DNA of 64,000 bases, from assembly GCF_004765795.1 (NCBI RefSeq), contig NZ_SBIV01000010.1, positions 39,247 through 103,246 on the forward strand. The letters run 5' to 3'. The stretch comes from Halorussus marinus (GTDB taxonomy: Archaea > Halobacteriota > Halobacteria > Halobacteriales > Haladaptataceae). Position 1 is the first letter of the stretch. Every line of letters starts with the position of its first letter. Of the stretch, positions 36,301 to 44,534 are shown piece after piece. The notes under the pieces are model-generated. The model was not told where the DNA came from. It ran no database searches and saw only the letters and a list, made by a program, of their open reading frames with translations. Both the position numbers and the translations under genes were made by a program.

Positions 36301-38356
36301 CAAGCAGACTCTCCGGCGGATCGAAACAATCTCGGAACACCCCTCGTCCGACCACCTCGTGCGCGTCGAAACCAAAAGCGGCCGCGAACTGACCGTGACG
36401 CCGGACCACTCGATGCGACGCTGGAAAGACGGCAGCGTCGAGCGCGTCACGGCCCACCGTCTCACCGAGGGCGACGCGATACCCGCACCGAAGCAGGTCC
36501 CGGTCGACGGTTCGGTCGAGACGTACGACTTGCTCGCCGAGTTCCTCGACGCCAACTCTATCCCGAACGAAGACCTGACGATTCGCGGAATCGGGGAAGC
36601 CAACCTGAAGGAACTGCTAGCCGACGCAACCAACGCGGATAGCTACCTGAAGCCCGTCGCGGATCAGCTCGGCCTGAACGACTCGACGGTGTACAACTGG
36701 ATATCCCGCGACAGCATCCCCGCGAGCGCACTCCTCAAATTTTTCAACCGCGAGACTGTTCTCGACCAGGTTCCCGACGGCGTTACGCTCGGTGTTCGAC
36801 GCGATACCGCGGAGGTTTCTCGCTTTTTCGATGTCGACGAATCCGTCGGCACGCTGCTCGGCTACTACGCAGCGGAAGGCTTCACGCGGAAGGAGAAGGG
36901 ATCATTCTACCAGACGACCATCTGCACGCCAGACGAGGCTCCTCGAAAGGAGCTGGCAGAGACGTTCGAGGAGACGCTGAACGTCGACGCATTCGAGGAG
37001 AACGAGTGGAAGGTCACGGTGTCCAGTCGCCTTGTGACGTCCCTGTTTGCGGATGTCCTCGACGCCGGTAGCCGCGCCCAGACGAAACGAATCCCGGACT
37101 GCATCCTTTCCGCGCCGGACTCCGTACTACGCTCATTCCTCGCAGCGTACTTCTCGGGCGACGGCAGCACCGCGAGCGACCGCGTTGAGGTGCGTGCGCA
37201 CACCGTCAGCGATGACCTCAAGTCGGACCTCGTCGCGGCCCTCAAACGGTTCGGTGTCGGCGCGAAAACGTACCGGGAAGAGCGAACACCCAAGACCGGC
37301 GCGGTCGCAAATTTCTACGACGAGTCCAAATCATTCGAGACGTGGGTGCTGAAGATCACCTCGCAGAACGCGGTTCGGTTCGCAGACCGGGTGGGTTTCG
37401 ATCTCGATCGAAAATCCGAGACGCTTGACGATGCTGTTGAAGATGTCGAAACTCGAACACAACGCCTCTTCGGTGACGGCGGCGACGTATGGCTTGACGA
37501 GATCGTCAGTATAGAGGTCGTTGAATCGTCCGTCGAACACACGTATTGTGTCACCGTCGAGGATACTCACACGCTCGTCGCGGACGACGTGTTCGTCGGC
37601 CAGTGCGACGGCGACGAGGACTGCGTGATGCTCCTCATGGACGGCCTGCTAAACTTTAGCAAGGAGTTTCTCCCCGACCAGCGCGGCGGCCAGATGGACG
37701 CGCCGCTGGTCATGTCCTCACGGATCGACCCCTCCGAGATCGACGACGAGGCCCACAACATGGACATCGTCCGGGAGTACCCACGGGAGTTCTACGAGGC
37801 GACCCGGGAGCTGGCCGACCCCGGCGAGGTCGAGGACGTGATGACCATCGCCGAGGAGAACCTCGGCACCGACCGGGAGTACACCGACTTCCACCACAGC
37901 CACGACGTGACCGACATCGCGATGGGACCGGACCTCTCGGCGTACAAGACGCTGGGGTCGATGATGGACAAGATGGACGCCCAGCTCGAACTCGCCCGGA
38001 AGCTCTACGCGGTCGACGAGACCGACGTCGCCGAGCGGGTGATCGAGTACCACTTCCTGCCGGACCTCATCGGCAACCTCCGGGCGTTCTCACGACAGGA
38101 GACCAGATGTCTCGACTGCGGCGAGAAGTACCGCCGGATGCCCCTGACCGAAGAGTGTCGGGAGTGTGGCGGCCGAGTGAACCTGACGGTCCACCAGGGG
38201 TCGGTCAACAAGTACATGGAGACCGCGATCCAGGTGGCCGAGACCTACGACTGTCGAGAGTACACCAAACAGCGCCTCGAAATCATGGACCGGCGGCTGT
38301 CGAGCATCTTCGAGAACGACAAGAACAAACAGGGGAGCATCGCGGACTTCATGTGA
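33350..38356 (+). CDS. polC: DNA polymerase D large subunit DP2, with intein
   Basis: 1668 codons: a 494-aa intein in a 1174-aa polymerase. DP2 is the catalytic subunit of the archaeal replicase PolD. Recognisable parts are the start YFERVESDLDEAF, YYAGPIRSAGGTAQALSVL, ARGGMCLVLAEGIALKAPKI-type segments, zinc ribbons CADCGEHT-CPDCDGN-CPDCGS, the catalytic motif KRRN|CDGDED interrupted by the intein, and a C-terminal zinc site (CLDCGEKY-CRECGG). It ends KNKQGSIADFM, resembling a PCNA-binding tail. An acidic low-complexity insert of about 35 residues lies at about 280-315. It is co-transcribed with the DUF296 gene. DP1 lies 14 kb away. Confidence 0.97.
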   Translation: MRPEDERYFERVESDLDEAFEVARRARADSADPKPEVEIPVAKDMADRVENILGIEGVAGRVRELEGEMSREEAALELAADFAEGRVGDYESKAGKVEGAVRTAVALLTEGVVAAPIEGIDRVELLENDDGTEFVNVYYAGPIRSAGGTAQALSVLVADYTRALIGVDEYKPRDDEIERYAEEIGLYDKETGLQYTPKDKESKFIAEHMPIMLDGEATGDEEVSGFRDLERVDTNNARGGMCLVLAEGIALKAPKIQRYTRNLEEVDWPWLQDLIDGTIGNDDGDDAESEDQDDAAGDDDAEAEDRDDAAGPPRVEPATKFLRDLIAGRPVFGHPSEAGGFRLRYGRARNHGFATAGVHPATMHLVDDFLATGTQIKTERPGKAAGVVPVDSIEGPTVKLANGDVRRIDDPEQALELRNGVEAILDLGEYLVNYGEFVENNHPLAPASYTVEWWVQDFEASGADVQAMRDSPRVDLDDPDADEALEWAGEYDCPLHPKYTYLWHDITVDQFEALADAVVAGGLDDGTLVVENTDPVREALEKLLVRHSEGDERIRIREWLPLARSLGLSADRERTWEELSTTAREWGEAESGDNAVKAANEVAPFEIRERAPTRIGNRMGRPEKSESRELSPAVHTLFPIGEAGGSQRDVVAAAAHAEGMADTPGEVEVQVGRRECADCGEHTFKTTCPDCDGNTVPHFTCPDCGSVVELDESGRAVCDRCEVEASSVETRVVDVNDELRSALAAVGERENVFDTLKGVKGLSSSYKTPEPIEKGVLRAKHGVSSFKDGTVRYDMTDLPVTAVRPAELDVSADRFRALGYEEDIHGEPLRHDDQLVELKVQDVVLSDGAAEHMLKTADFVDDLLESYYGLDAFYEVEERDDLVGELVFGMAPHTSAAVVGRVVGFTSAAVGYAHPYFHAAKRRNCFHPETKVWYEDESGEWHHNPIETLVEERLDPETADEDSFGALVQHLDGDVFVPSITEGGKQTLRRIETISEHPSSDHLVRVETKSGRELTVTPDHSMRRWKDGSVERVTAHRLTEGDAIPAPKQVPVDGSVETYDLLAEFLDANSIPNEDLTIRGIGEANLKELLADATNADSYLKPVADQLGLNDSTVYNWISRDSIPASALLKFFNRETVLDQVPDGVTLGVRRDTAEVSRFFDVDESVGTLLGYYAAEGFTRKEKGSFYQTTICTPDEAPRKELAETFEETLNVDAFEENEWKVTVSSRLVTSLFADVLDAGSRAQTKRIPDCILSAPDSVLRSFLAAYFSGDGSTASDRVEVRAHTVSDDLKSDLVAALKRFGVGAKTYREERTPKTGAVANFYDESKSFETWVLKITSQNAVRFADRVGFDLDRKSETLDDAVEDVETRTQRLFGDGGDVWLDEIVSIEVVESSVEHTYCVTVEDTHTLVADDVFVGQCDGDEDCVMLLMDGLLNFSKEFLPDQRGGQMDAPLVMSSRIDPSEIDDEAHNMDIVREYPREFYEATRELADPGEVEDVMTIAEENLGTDREYTDFHHSHDVTDIAMGPDLSAYKTLGSMMDKMDAQLELARKLYAVDETDVAERVIEYHFLPDLIGNLRAFSRQETRCLDCGEKYRRMPLTEECRECGGRVNLTVHQGSVNKYMETAIQVAETYDCREYTKQRLEIMDRRLSSIFENDKNKQGSIADFM
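36122..37603 (+). other. Intein of DP2 with LAGLIDADG homing endonuclease
   Basis: 494 codons, residues 925-1418. The first residue is Cys (CFHPETKVWYEDESGEW). Splicing block B appears as ELTVTPDHSM. Two LAGLIDADG motifs follow, GTLLGYYAAEGF (about 1167) and LAAYFSGDGS (about 1265), so it may encode an active homing enzyme. The last block is HTLVADDVFVGQ before Cys of the extein, so it ends Gly-Gln rather than the usual His-Asn. Composition is less GC-rich than the flanking polymerase. Splicing restores NCDGDED, the catalytic aspartate motif. Confidence 0.93.
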
Positions 38357-38360
38357 ACCT

Positions 38361-38480
38361 TTTGCTGCGGGCGCGCCCCGAGCGGCGCGCCCTTGCAAAA
38401 CGTTCATGAAAAGCGCGGCGTTCCTCCCTGCGGTCGTCACTTGGCCCGCTCGCTCGGGCTCTGCCCTCGCTCGCGATCGG
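38361..38480 (+). repeat. Downstream intergenic element, copy 1 (after polC)
   Basis: Starts 5 bp after the polC stop with CCTTTTGCTGCGGG, then CGCCCCGAGCGGCGC, CTTGCAAAA, CATGAAAA and GCGGCGTTCCTCCCTGCGG with TCGTC, ending in CCGCTCGCTC. The same blocks in the same order occur after lysC (57333). It is likely a dispersed non-coding element of haloarchaeal genomes, maybe with a role in transcript ends. Confidence 0.6.
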
Positions 38481-38496
38481 ACTCGCGGCGATCACC

Positions 38497-38606
38497 GCGA
38501 CCGTACCGCGACCGCACTGCGACCGTACCGCGACCGCACTGCGATCGTACCGCCACAGCGCCGCGACCGCACTGCGACCGTACCGCCATAGCGACGCGAC
38601 CGCAGG
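38497..38606. repeat. 11-bp tandem repeat, about ten units
   Basis: Ten near-identical 11-bp units alternate GCGACCGTACC and GCGACCGCACT; units at 38552 and 38585 are diverged. It fills the gap between the downstream element and the phosphodiesterase stop at 38611. No gene is likely inside it. Such arrays change length by slippage. Confidence 0.85.
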
Positions 38607-38610
38607 CGGT

Positions 38611-39270
38611 CTACCGCCCCTCCGCGAGCCGACTGCCGATCCGGGAGGGGAGACCCGCCTCCTCGACCGCGCGCTGGACCGCCTCGATGTCGTATTCCAC
38701 GCGACGTTCCTCGACGGTCAGATCGTCGAGGTCCAGAATCGCGTAGGCGGCGCGGGGATCGCTGTCGCGGGGCTGGCCGACGCTCCCGGGGTTCAAGACG
38801 ACGCCCTCGTCGTACACCTCGTGGTGCTGGACGTGGGTGTGACCCATGATCAGCGCGTCCTCCTCGCCGAGGAGGTCCGGACCGAACTCGTGGGGGCGAG
38901 TGTAGTGGTCGGGGTCCTCGGGATGGCCGTGGACGATCTTCACCCGATCGTCGAACTCGCGGCGCTCGTCGGGGAGCTCGGCGAGCCACGCGCGCTGGTC
39001 GTCCGAGAGGCGTTCGTCGGCGTGTTCGACGCCCGCCTTCGCCATCGCGTTGAACCGGAAGGCGGTGCCGGTGGCGACCGCCCGATCGTGGTTGCCCATC
39101 ACCGTCGGGACGCCGCGGGTCCGGATCGCCTCGACGCACTCGGCGGGCCACGGGTTGTACCCGACCACGTCGCCGGCGCAGACGAGCGCGTCGACGTCGG
39201 GGAGGTCCGCGAGCACGGCTTCGAGCGCGATCTCGTTCGAGTGGACGTCCGAGAGAACGCCGACCTTCAT
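38611..39270 (-). CDS. Metallophosphoesterase, YfcE/MJ0936-like phosphodiesterase
   Basis: 219 aa from ATG 39270. Calcineurin-type motifs in order: VGVLSDVHSN, VCAGDVVGYNPWP, TVMGNHDRA, IVHGHPEDPDHY and MGHTHVQHH, all with the metal-binding residues. Family members cleave phosphodiesters with Mn or similar metals; the substrate in haloarchaea is unknown. It ends 5 bp from the tandem repeat and is transcribed toward polC. It is divergent from nothing; purO lies upstream on the same strand, 25 bp away. Confidence 0.87.
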   Translation of the reverse strand: MKVGVLSDVHSNEIALEAVLADLPDVDALVCAGDVVGYNPWPAECVEAIRTRGVPTVMGNHDRAVATGTAFRFNAMAKAGVEHADERLSDDQRAWLAELPDERREFDDRVKIVHGHPEDPDHYTRPHEFGPDLLGEEDALIMGHTHVQHHEVYDEGVVLNPGSVGQPRDSDPRAAYAILDLDDLTVEERRVEYDIEAVQRAVEEAGLPSRIGSRLAEGR

Positions 39271-39295
39271 GGTCGACCGATGGGTCGCCTGCGAC

Positions 39296-39871
39296 TTAGT
39301 TCCCGTTCTCGATCGCGAGCGAGAAGCCGTCCTCGGCGCGGGCGAGCCCGGCCGCACACACCGCGTGTTCGAACTCGAGGTCGTAGACCTCGCGGGCGGC
39401 GTCGGCGGCCGTCGACGCCTCGAAGTCGAACGCCTCGGGCGCGTCCTTCTCGTAAGTCGCCACGAGCGTCGGCTCGTCGACCTCGCGGACCAACAGCGCG
39501 TCCCGGCGGACGGTTCCGACGAACGCCCCGTCGTCGCCGACGACGCCCGCGATGCGGGGCGTGTCGTAGTCGTCTTTCTCGTAGTCCAGCGCGAGCAGGC
39601 TCTCGGCGAGCGCGTCGCGCGCCGGGTAACCGAGATCGAGTTTCTCGGTGATCGGATCGACGTGCGAGCCGTTGCCGACGACCGCCGACTCGCCGGTCGT
39701 CCGGACGCAGTTGTACGAGACGTACGGGTTGTCAGTCTCGGGCGCGTCGGCGGTCGGCGCGACCGTCAGTGCCGCCTCGCGCTCGACGACGCGTCGGTTC
39801 GGGAACGACCGCGAGGAGACGCGGTAGGCCGCCAGTTCGGGCGCGACGATCAGAAACCGTCCGATGTACAT
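39296..39871 (-). CDS. purO: IMP cyclohydrolase, archaeal PurO type
   Basis: 191 aa from ATG 39871. It begins [20 protein letters not shown] and continues RSFPNRRVV, the conserved PurO start, with [10 protein letters not shown] and the end region [20 protein letters not shown]. PurO closes the inosine ring, the last step of de novo purine synthesis, in archaea that lack PurH cyclohydrolase. The frame is open 27 bp further upstream; ATG 39871 matches the conserved N-terminus. Confidence 0.92.
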   Translation of the reverse strand: MYIGRFLIVAPELAAYRVSSRSFPNRRVVEREAALTVAPTADAPETDNPYVSYNCVRTTGESAVVGNGSHVDPITEKLDLGYPARDALAESLLALDYEKDDYDTPRIAGVVGDDGAFVGTVRRDALLVREVDEPTLVATYEKDAPEAFDFEASTAADAAREVYDLEFEHAVCAAGLARAEDGFSLAIENGN

Positions 39872-40056
39872 ACACGAACGTGCGTACTTTTCGGCCAAAT
39901 ACGTGTTGGTTCATGCACGGACGACGAACAGTTCGGGAACGGGAGGCCGCCCGACGAAACTGCGGTCGGCGCGGACCGAACGAGAGTGAGAAACCGTCGC
40001 AGGGCGGACCGAACGCGCAACGCTTACAATCCCCCGGCGACTACCCGAGAGTGCAG

Positions 40057-40129
40057 AGTCCCATGGGGTAGTGGCCAATCCTGAAGCCTTCTGGGGGCTT
40101 CGACCCAGGTTCGAATCCTGGTGGGACTA
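40057..40129 (+). tRNA. tRNA-Gln, anticodon CTG
   Basis: 73 nt cloverleaf: acceptor AGTCCCA pairs TGGGACT; anticodon stem AAGCC/GGCTT with loop TTCTGGG, anticodon CTG at 40091-40093; T arm CCAGG-TTCGAAT-CCTGG; discriminator A at 40129; CCA is not encoded; no intron. It reads CAG codons. Confidence 0.93.
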
Positions 40130-40334
40130 TTCTTGGTTTCCCGTCGACTCCGAGCGAATTCTTACTTTCGAGTTTCGATCTCGGCATCGGGCGCCGTCTC
40201 GTCGGAGTTTCGCCTCCGAGGAGAGCGATACCGAAAGAGATTAAACAGCCGGTTCCGAAACCGACAAAGCGCAGAAATCGGATCGTACGGGCTCTTATAC
40301 CCCCCTCGAAAGCCTCGGCTCCGTCTCTCGATTC

Positions 40335-40356
40335 AACCCCTTCGTTTCGACTGGAG
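40335..40356 (-). repeat. ORB-like repeat downstream of tRNA-Gln
   Basis: On the minus strand the core is CTCCAGTCGAAACGAAGGGG, close to the ORB repeats of the origin at 49.5 kb (CTCCACCCGAAACGAAGGGG). It lies in the 249-bp gap after the tRNA gene (40130-40378), which has no gene but an AT-rich tctta-tacc element at about 40295. Confidence 0.55.
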
Positions 40357-40378
40357 ACGAGGACCGGGCCCGCCACAG

Positions 40379-40759
40379 CTAGTTCGAGTTCGCGTTCGAC
40401 TCGTCGTCGGTCGCGTCTCCGTCGAGCGCCCCGAGGTCGCGCTGGTCGTTGTACTCCTCGGGCCCCGCCGCCGCGCCGGTGATCTCGCCGTATATCGCTT
40501 CGCGGGCCTCGTCGGCGGACTCGAACCGCTCGTCGACCAGCCGATCGAACACGCTCCCGAGCGATTCGGTCTCGTTCGCGAGGTCGAGGGGCTGGTCGCC
40601 GTACTCGGCCGCCAGTTCCTCGCTGGTCGCGGGGTACTTGTGTTCGCCGAGCAGTTCGCCGGCCTCCCCGAGCATCGACTCGACGCTCTCGGTCCGCTCG
40701 CGCCGGCGTTCGCGGGCGCGTCGCTGCTCTTTCTCGGCGTCCGGATCGTAGTCGGACAT
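40379..40759 (-). CDS. Conserved haloarchaeal protein (resembles DUF5789)
   Basis: 126 aa from ATG 40759. It opens with a highly charged helix (EKEQRRARERRRERTESVES), then SEELAAEYGDQPLDLANETE and VFDRLVDERFESADEARE, the part common to the family. The tail is acidic and Asn-rich. The family is haloarchaeal and uncharacterised. It lies 83 bp downstream of cgi121 on the same strand. Confidence 0.7.
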   Translation of the reverse strand: MSDYDPDAEKEQRRARERRRERTESVESMLGEAGELLGEHKYPATSEELAAEYGDQPLDLANETESLGSVFDRLVDERFESADEAREAIYGEITGAAAGPEEYNDQRDLGALDGDATDDESNANSN

Positions 40760-40841
40760 GGATTCGGCTACGGTCGTGACGTCCCTAACCTTGCTGGCTG
40801 TCGAGCCGGCGAGCGCTCGGCGCGGCCGGCGTCGACGAAGG

Positions 40842-41354
40842 TCACTTCTCCACGTCGAGCAGGGCGACTCGCTCGCGGACGAGCTCCGCGAGCGTCGCGT
40901 CGGTGGCGGCGAGTTCGGCGTCCGAGACGTCGAAAAACTCCCGAACCGCCGGGGTGTCGATGCGGTCGGACGAAGCGGCGTCCGGGTCGGTCGAGGCCAG
41001 CAGGTCTCGGACCGCGTCGGCCGCGGCGGCCTCGTCGGCCGCCGGGTCGAGACCGTTCACGGCGACCGCCACGGGCGCGTCGCCCTCGCCGACCCCCAGA
41101 CGAAGCGCGCGGTTGATCTGGCGTCGCCCCGCGGCGTACAGCAGTATCTCGACTGCGGGGTCGCGAGCGACGTTCTCGCCTCGCTTGAACGCGCGGTCGG
41201 CGTGCTCGACCGCCGCCCGGAGATGTGACTCGCCGACGACGAGGTCGGCGTCGACCGCTTGGACCGCACAGTCGTGCTCGTCGCCGATCGCCCTCAACCG
41301 GTCGAGAAAGCGATCGAGGTCCGCGATCTCGGCCCGGCCGTCGACGATCTTCAT
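40842..41354 (-). CDS. cgi121: KEOPS complex subunit Cgi121
   Basis: 170 aa from ATG 41354. It reads MKIVDGRAEIADLDRFLDRL, and later HLRAAVEHADRAFKRGENVA and EILLYAAGRRQINRALRLGV, the Cgi121 core that binds Bud32 and the tRNA tail. KEOPS makes the t6A37 modification of ANN-reading tRNAs. Position right after hel308 (13 bp) is the conserved archaeal arrangement. A start 27 bp earlier would overlap hel308, so ATG 41354 is preferred. Confidence 0.9.
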   Translation of the reverse strand: MKIVDGRAEIADLDRFLDRLRAIGDEHDCAVQAVDADLVVGESHLRAAVEHADRAFKRGENVARDPAVEILLYAAGRRQINRALRLGVGEGDAPVAVAVNGLDPAADEAAAADAVRDLLASTDPDAASSDRIDTPAVREFFDVSDAELAATDATLAELVRERVALLDVEK

Positions 41355-41367
41355 CGGTCGGCCCCCG

Positions 41368-43611
41368 TCATTCGAAATCACCGAGGCTCTGCTGGCCGCC
41401 GTCGCCGGCGTCCGCCGACGACTCGGTGTCGAGTTCGGTGTCGGCCTCCACGCCGGTCAGGTCGGGGTCCTTGCGGCCGACGTTTTCGAGGATGGTCTCG
41501 GCGGTCTTCGTGCGGCCCCGGACCGCCCCGAGAACGACCGACTTGTCGGCCTCCCGGAGGTCGGCTCGCGACTCGACGCCGGCCTCGTAAAGCCGCCGAG
41601 CGCGCTTGCGACCGACGTTCCGGACGCCCGCGAGGTCCAACAGCTCCTCGCGGACGCCATACTCGACGCGCTTGCGCGCCTCCCGGATCGCGGGCCCACA
41701 TTCGAGGTCGAGTTCGCCCGCCAGTCGCTCGGCGGCGTTGAGCAGCCACTCGGCGGTCTCGACCTTCCCGCGGATGTCGCCCGGGCCGACGCCGTAGCGC
41801 TCGGCGATGGCGTCCTCGTCGGTCTCGGACGCCCAGTCTTCGAGCATCCGGGCGGTCTTGAGCGCCGAGAGCCAGTCTTCAAACGCGCCGTCGTCGAACT
41901 CCGAGGGCATCGAGCCGAGGAACTCCGTCTCGCGCTCGTAGGCGAGTTCGGTGTACTCCTCGCGGTCGCCCGACCGGAGGTAGAGTTCGTACATGTCGGG
42001 CGTGCGCGCGACGAGGTGGTAGAGCCCGAACGCTGTCGGGCGGTCCTCGGCGTCCCGTAGCCCGTAGATGATCTCGGCCGCGCTCATCGGGTCGACGTAC
42101 AACTGTGAGACGCGGTGGCCGAGACCGGTCGCGCGCAGGCCCCCGTTCTCGCGTGCGAGAAACTCGTTGCGTTCGAGGTAGTCCAGAACGTTCTGTGTCA
42201 CCGTTTCGAGCCGGCCCGTCTCGTCGGTCTGGGTGGCGTAGAGAGTGCGTTCGAGAAACGACACCAGCTCGTCTTCGGTGTCGGCGAACCCCGTCGCGAC
42301 GGTCGCGAGGATGTGAGTCCGGAGCGCGGGCTCGGCCGCGAGTTTGGAGCGCACCGGCTCGGGGTCGGCCCAGACGTAGCGCTCGAACAACTCGTCGAGC
42401 TCGTCGTGGCTGTTGGCGATGAGCACCGCCTCGCCGTAGGGGTCCAGTCCCGGCCGGCCGGCCCGGCCGAACATCTGGTGGACCTCCAGCACGTCGAGGG
42501 GCGCCATCCCGCCGACGTCGCCGTCGTAGCGCCGCCAGTCCCTGACGATGACCCGACGGGACGGGGTGTTGACCCCCGCCGCGAGCGTCGGGGTCGCGGA
42601 GATGACTTTCACGAGTCGGTCGCGGAAGGCGTCTTCGACGAGCGCGCGGTGGTCGCTCGCGAGCCCGGCGTGGTGAAACGCCGCGCCCTTCGCGACGGCG
42701 TCGGCGAGGTCCTCGCTGGTCTGGGTGTCGCTCGCTTCCCGGATCTCGTCGGCGATCTCCGCGAGCCGGTCGCGCTCCTCGGGGTCGAGGTGGTCGCGGG
42801 TCACGTCCGCGAGTCGGCGCGCCGAGGCCTCGGCGTTGCGCCGAGAGTTGACGAACACCAGCGACGATCCCTCGTCGGTCAGGGTATCCTCGACGAGGGC
42901 GGCGGTCGCCTTCTCGTTGCCCCGCGAGATCTGGGTCTTCGAGCCGTCGTCGAAGTGGAGCGCCTGCCCGTAGAGGACCCCCGATCGGAGTTCGATCGGC
43001 CGCCACGTCGAGTCGACCAGCGTCGCGTCGAGCCAGTCGGCGATCTCGTCGGCGTTGCCGACCGTCGCCGAGAGCGCGACCGTCTGGAGGTCCTCGTTGA
43101 GCTTGCGGAGCTTCGCGAGGGTGACTTCGAGCGTCGGGCCGCGGTTGGGGTCGTCGACGAGATGGACCTCGTCGGCGACCACGCAGGTCAGGTCGTCGAC
43201 CCATTGGGCGCCGTTCCGGACGAGCGAGTCGACCTTCTCGCTGGTGGCGACGATGATGTCCTTGCTCGCCAGCCAGTCGCCGTCGCTGTCGTAGTTGCCG
43301 GTCGAGACGCCCACGTCGATCCCGTACTGCTCGAACTCCTCGAACTCGGCCTTCTTTTCGCTGGCGAGCGCCCGGAGCGGAACGATGTAGAGGGCCTTGC
43401 CGCCGCGGGCGACGCTGGTGAGCATCGCGAGTTGCGCGATGAGGGTCTTACCGCTGGCGGTGGGGACGCTGGCGACCACGCTCTCGCCGTCGGCGACGCC
43501 GGCCTCGACGGCCTCGCCCTGTGGCGGGTAGAGCTCCTCGATGCCCTGCTCGCGGAAGTGGTCGGCGACGCCCTCGGGGAGACCGTCGATGTCGGCGATC
43601 TCGACGCTCAC
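41368..43611 (-). CDS. hel308: Hel308 DNA helicase
   Basis: 747 aa from GTG 43611. The superfamily 2 helicase has VPTASGKT (about 49-56), ADEVHLVDD (DEVH box), [15 protein letters not shown], and [17 protein letters not shown] (motif VI). A winged-helix and ratchet domain follow, with a C-terminal helix-hairpin-helix ([16 protein letters not shown]). It ends QQSLGDFE, a PCNA-binding peptide. The enzyme unwinds lagging-strand templates at stalled forks, 3' to 5'. SD GGAGGTG six bases before the GTG decides this start. The frame is open upstream but that part is not Hel308-like. Confidence 0.96.
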   Translation of the reverse strand: MSVEIADIDGLPEGVADHFREQGIEELYPPQGEAVEAGVADGESVVASVPTASGKTLIAQLAMLTSVARGGKALYIVPLRALASEKKAEFEEFEQYGIDVGVSTGNYDSDGDWLASKDIIVATSEKVDSLVRNGAQWVDDLTCVVADEVHLVDDPNRGPTLEVTLAKLRKLNEDLQTVALSATVGNADEIADWLDATLVDSTWRPIELRSGVLYGQALHFDDGSKTQISRGNEKATAALVEDTLTDEGSSLVFVNSRRNAEASARRLADVTRDHLDPEERDRLAEIADEIREASDTQTSEDLADAVAKGAAFHHAGLASDHRALVEDAFRDRLVKVISATPTLAAGVNTPSRRVIVRDWRRYDGDVGGMAPLDVLEVHQMFGRAGRPGLDPYGEAVLIANSHDELDELFERYVWADPEPVRSKLAAEPALRTHILATVATGFADTEDELVSFLERTLYATQTDETGRLETVTQNVLDYLERNEFLARENGGLRATGLGHRVSQLYVDPMSAAEIIYGLRDAEDRPTAFGLYHLVARTPDMYELYLRSGDREEYTELAYERETEFLGSMPSEFDDGAFEDWLSALKTARMLEDWASETDEDAIAERYGVGPGDIRGKVETAEWLLNAAERLAGELDLECGPAIREARKRVEYGVREELLDLAGVRNVGRKRARRLYEAGVESRADLREADKSVVLGAVRGRTKTAETILENVGRKDPDLTGVEADTELDTESSADAGDGGQQSLGDFE

Positions 43612-43949
43612 GGGGTCCACCTCCGGCGTCGGGGGACGAACGGGTTCATTACACCCGCTTTGGCGCGTCTCGTGGTTTAAACTGTCGGGTCGATGTGGGC
43701 GAGATTCGGGGGCCCGAAGGCGGATCGTGTGTCCGTACTCGGGCCTCGAACCGACCACCAACTCCGGGACCTGCACCGGGCACCTGAGGGCTCGGCGCGA
43801 GGTTGGGTCGCGGTGATTCATAAGCGACGGGAGTCGCTGGCGGTTCGTCGCCGCGAGTGTTCGGAGTCGTTGGTCCGCGGGTTCGGTGTCGCCGAAGACG
43901 CATACGGGAGTCCGCCATCGCTTTGGGGGTGCCCCCCAAACGTCGAACC
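43612..43949. other. Divergent intergenic region between hel308 and ferredoxin genes
   Basis: 338 bp without a gene. A TTTAAA at 43676-43681 is a good TATA box for hel308 (about 65 bp before the GTG), giving an untranslated leader. The ferredoxin side has a hairpin (43922-43940). The rest shows no clear feature. Confidence 0.5.
43922..43940 (+). promoter_or_regulatory. 8-bp hairpin just before the ferredoxin start
   Basis: TTTGGGGG, loop TGC, CCCCCAAA, ending nine bases before ATG 43950. It could mask or frame the start region of the mRNA (inference). Confidence 0.45.
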
Positions 43950-44195
43950 ATGCGAATCGAGTTCGACCGCGACACCTGCACCGGGATGTTCCAGTGTACC
44001 GCCGAGTGGGAGGCCTTCGAGGAGAACCGCGAGGACGGCAAGGCCGACCTCCGGGACGGCGAGGAGGACGAGCCGGACCTGTTCGTCCGCGAAGTGCCCG
44101 AGGACGCGGAGTTCGACGCCAAGATGGCCGCCCGCGTCTGTCCCGTCGACGCAATCGAGGTCTACGACGACGACGGCGAGCGACTCGTCCCCTGA
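43950..44195 (+). CDS. Three-cysteine [3Fe-4S] ferredoxin
   Basis: 81 aa from ATG 43950. It begins [20 protein letters not shown] and ends with [18 protein letters not shown]. Only three cysteines (C10, C16 and the one in VCPVDA) are in cluster positions, so a [3Fe-4S] centre is expected where most 2[4Fe-4S] ferredoxins have four. The middle is acidic ([13 protein letters not shown]). Electron partner unknown. The open frame extends back to 43857, but that part is unlike ferredoxin. Confidence 0.85.
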   Translation: MRIEFDRDTCTGMFQCTAEWEAFEENREDGKADLRDGEEDEPDLFVREVPEDAEFDAKMAARVCPVDAIEVYDDDGERLVP

Positions 44196-44200
44196 GGAAG

Positions 44201-44221
44201 TTCCACGCGAAACGGGGGGGT
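44201..44221 (+). repeat. ORB-like repeat after ferredoxin gene
   Basis: TTCCACGCGAAACGGGGGGG, five bases beyond the ferredoxin stop (44195). It matches haloarchaeal ORB repeats well, in the plus orientation. It lies about 5.3 kb from the origin core. Confidence 0.6.
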
Positions 44222-44342
44222 CGAGGCCGTCCCAGCCGACAGTGACGACCCGAGCGTCGCGTTCCGAACCACCGACGGCAATGCGACTCGCCGAAAGCCG
44301 GCGGGTGCGTCGTCGCGAAAAATCGACCGTCGCTCGCACTCC

Positions 44343-44450
44343 TCACTCGGTCGTCCACATCTCGACGCCGTCCTCATCGTCGACGGCATCGGGATAGAGC
44401 TGTTCCTCCCAGCCGCGTGCGTCCCCGCGCACGTCCCAGTAATCACTCAT
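44343..44450 (-). CDS. Candidate 35-aa microprotein
   Basis: 35 aa, ATG 44450 to TGA 44343. It reads [20 protein letters not shown], then [15 protein letters not shown], acidic with several Trp and Tyr. A strong TATA box (TTTTTATAG on the minus strand, about 44475-44483) lies 25-35 bp upstream, so a leaderless transcript is likely. I do not recognise it. It lies between the ORB-like site and the 44535 gene. Confidence 0.5.
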   Translation of the reverse strand: MSDYWDVRGDARGWEEQLYPDAVDDEDGVEMWTTE

Positions 44451-44534
44451 AGACCTGTTTCAAAATTCGGCGCCAATCTATAAAAATCGTTGGGCGATCG
44501 CGACGATTGTCGCGCCGTCCGGGGGCGTCCGTCG

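Noticed and set aside
38497..38606. CRISPR array
   Set aside because: Period is only 11 bp with no spacers, and there are no cas genes nearby.
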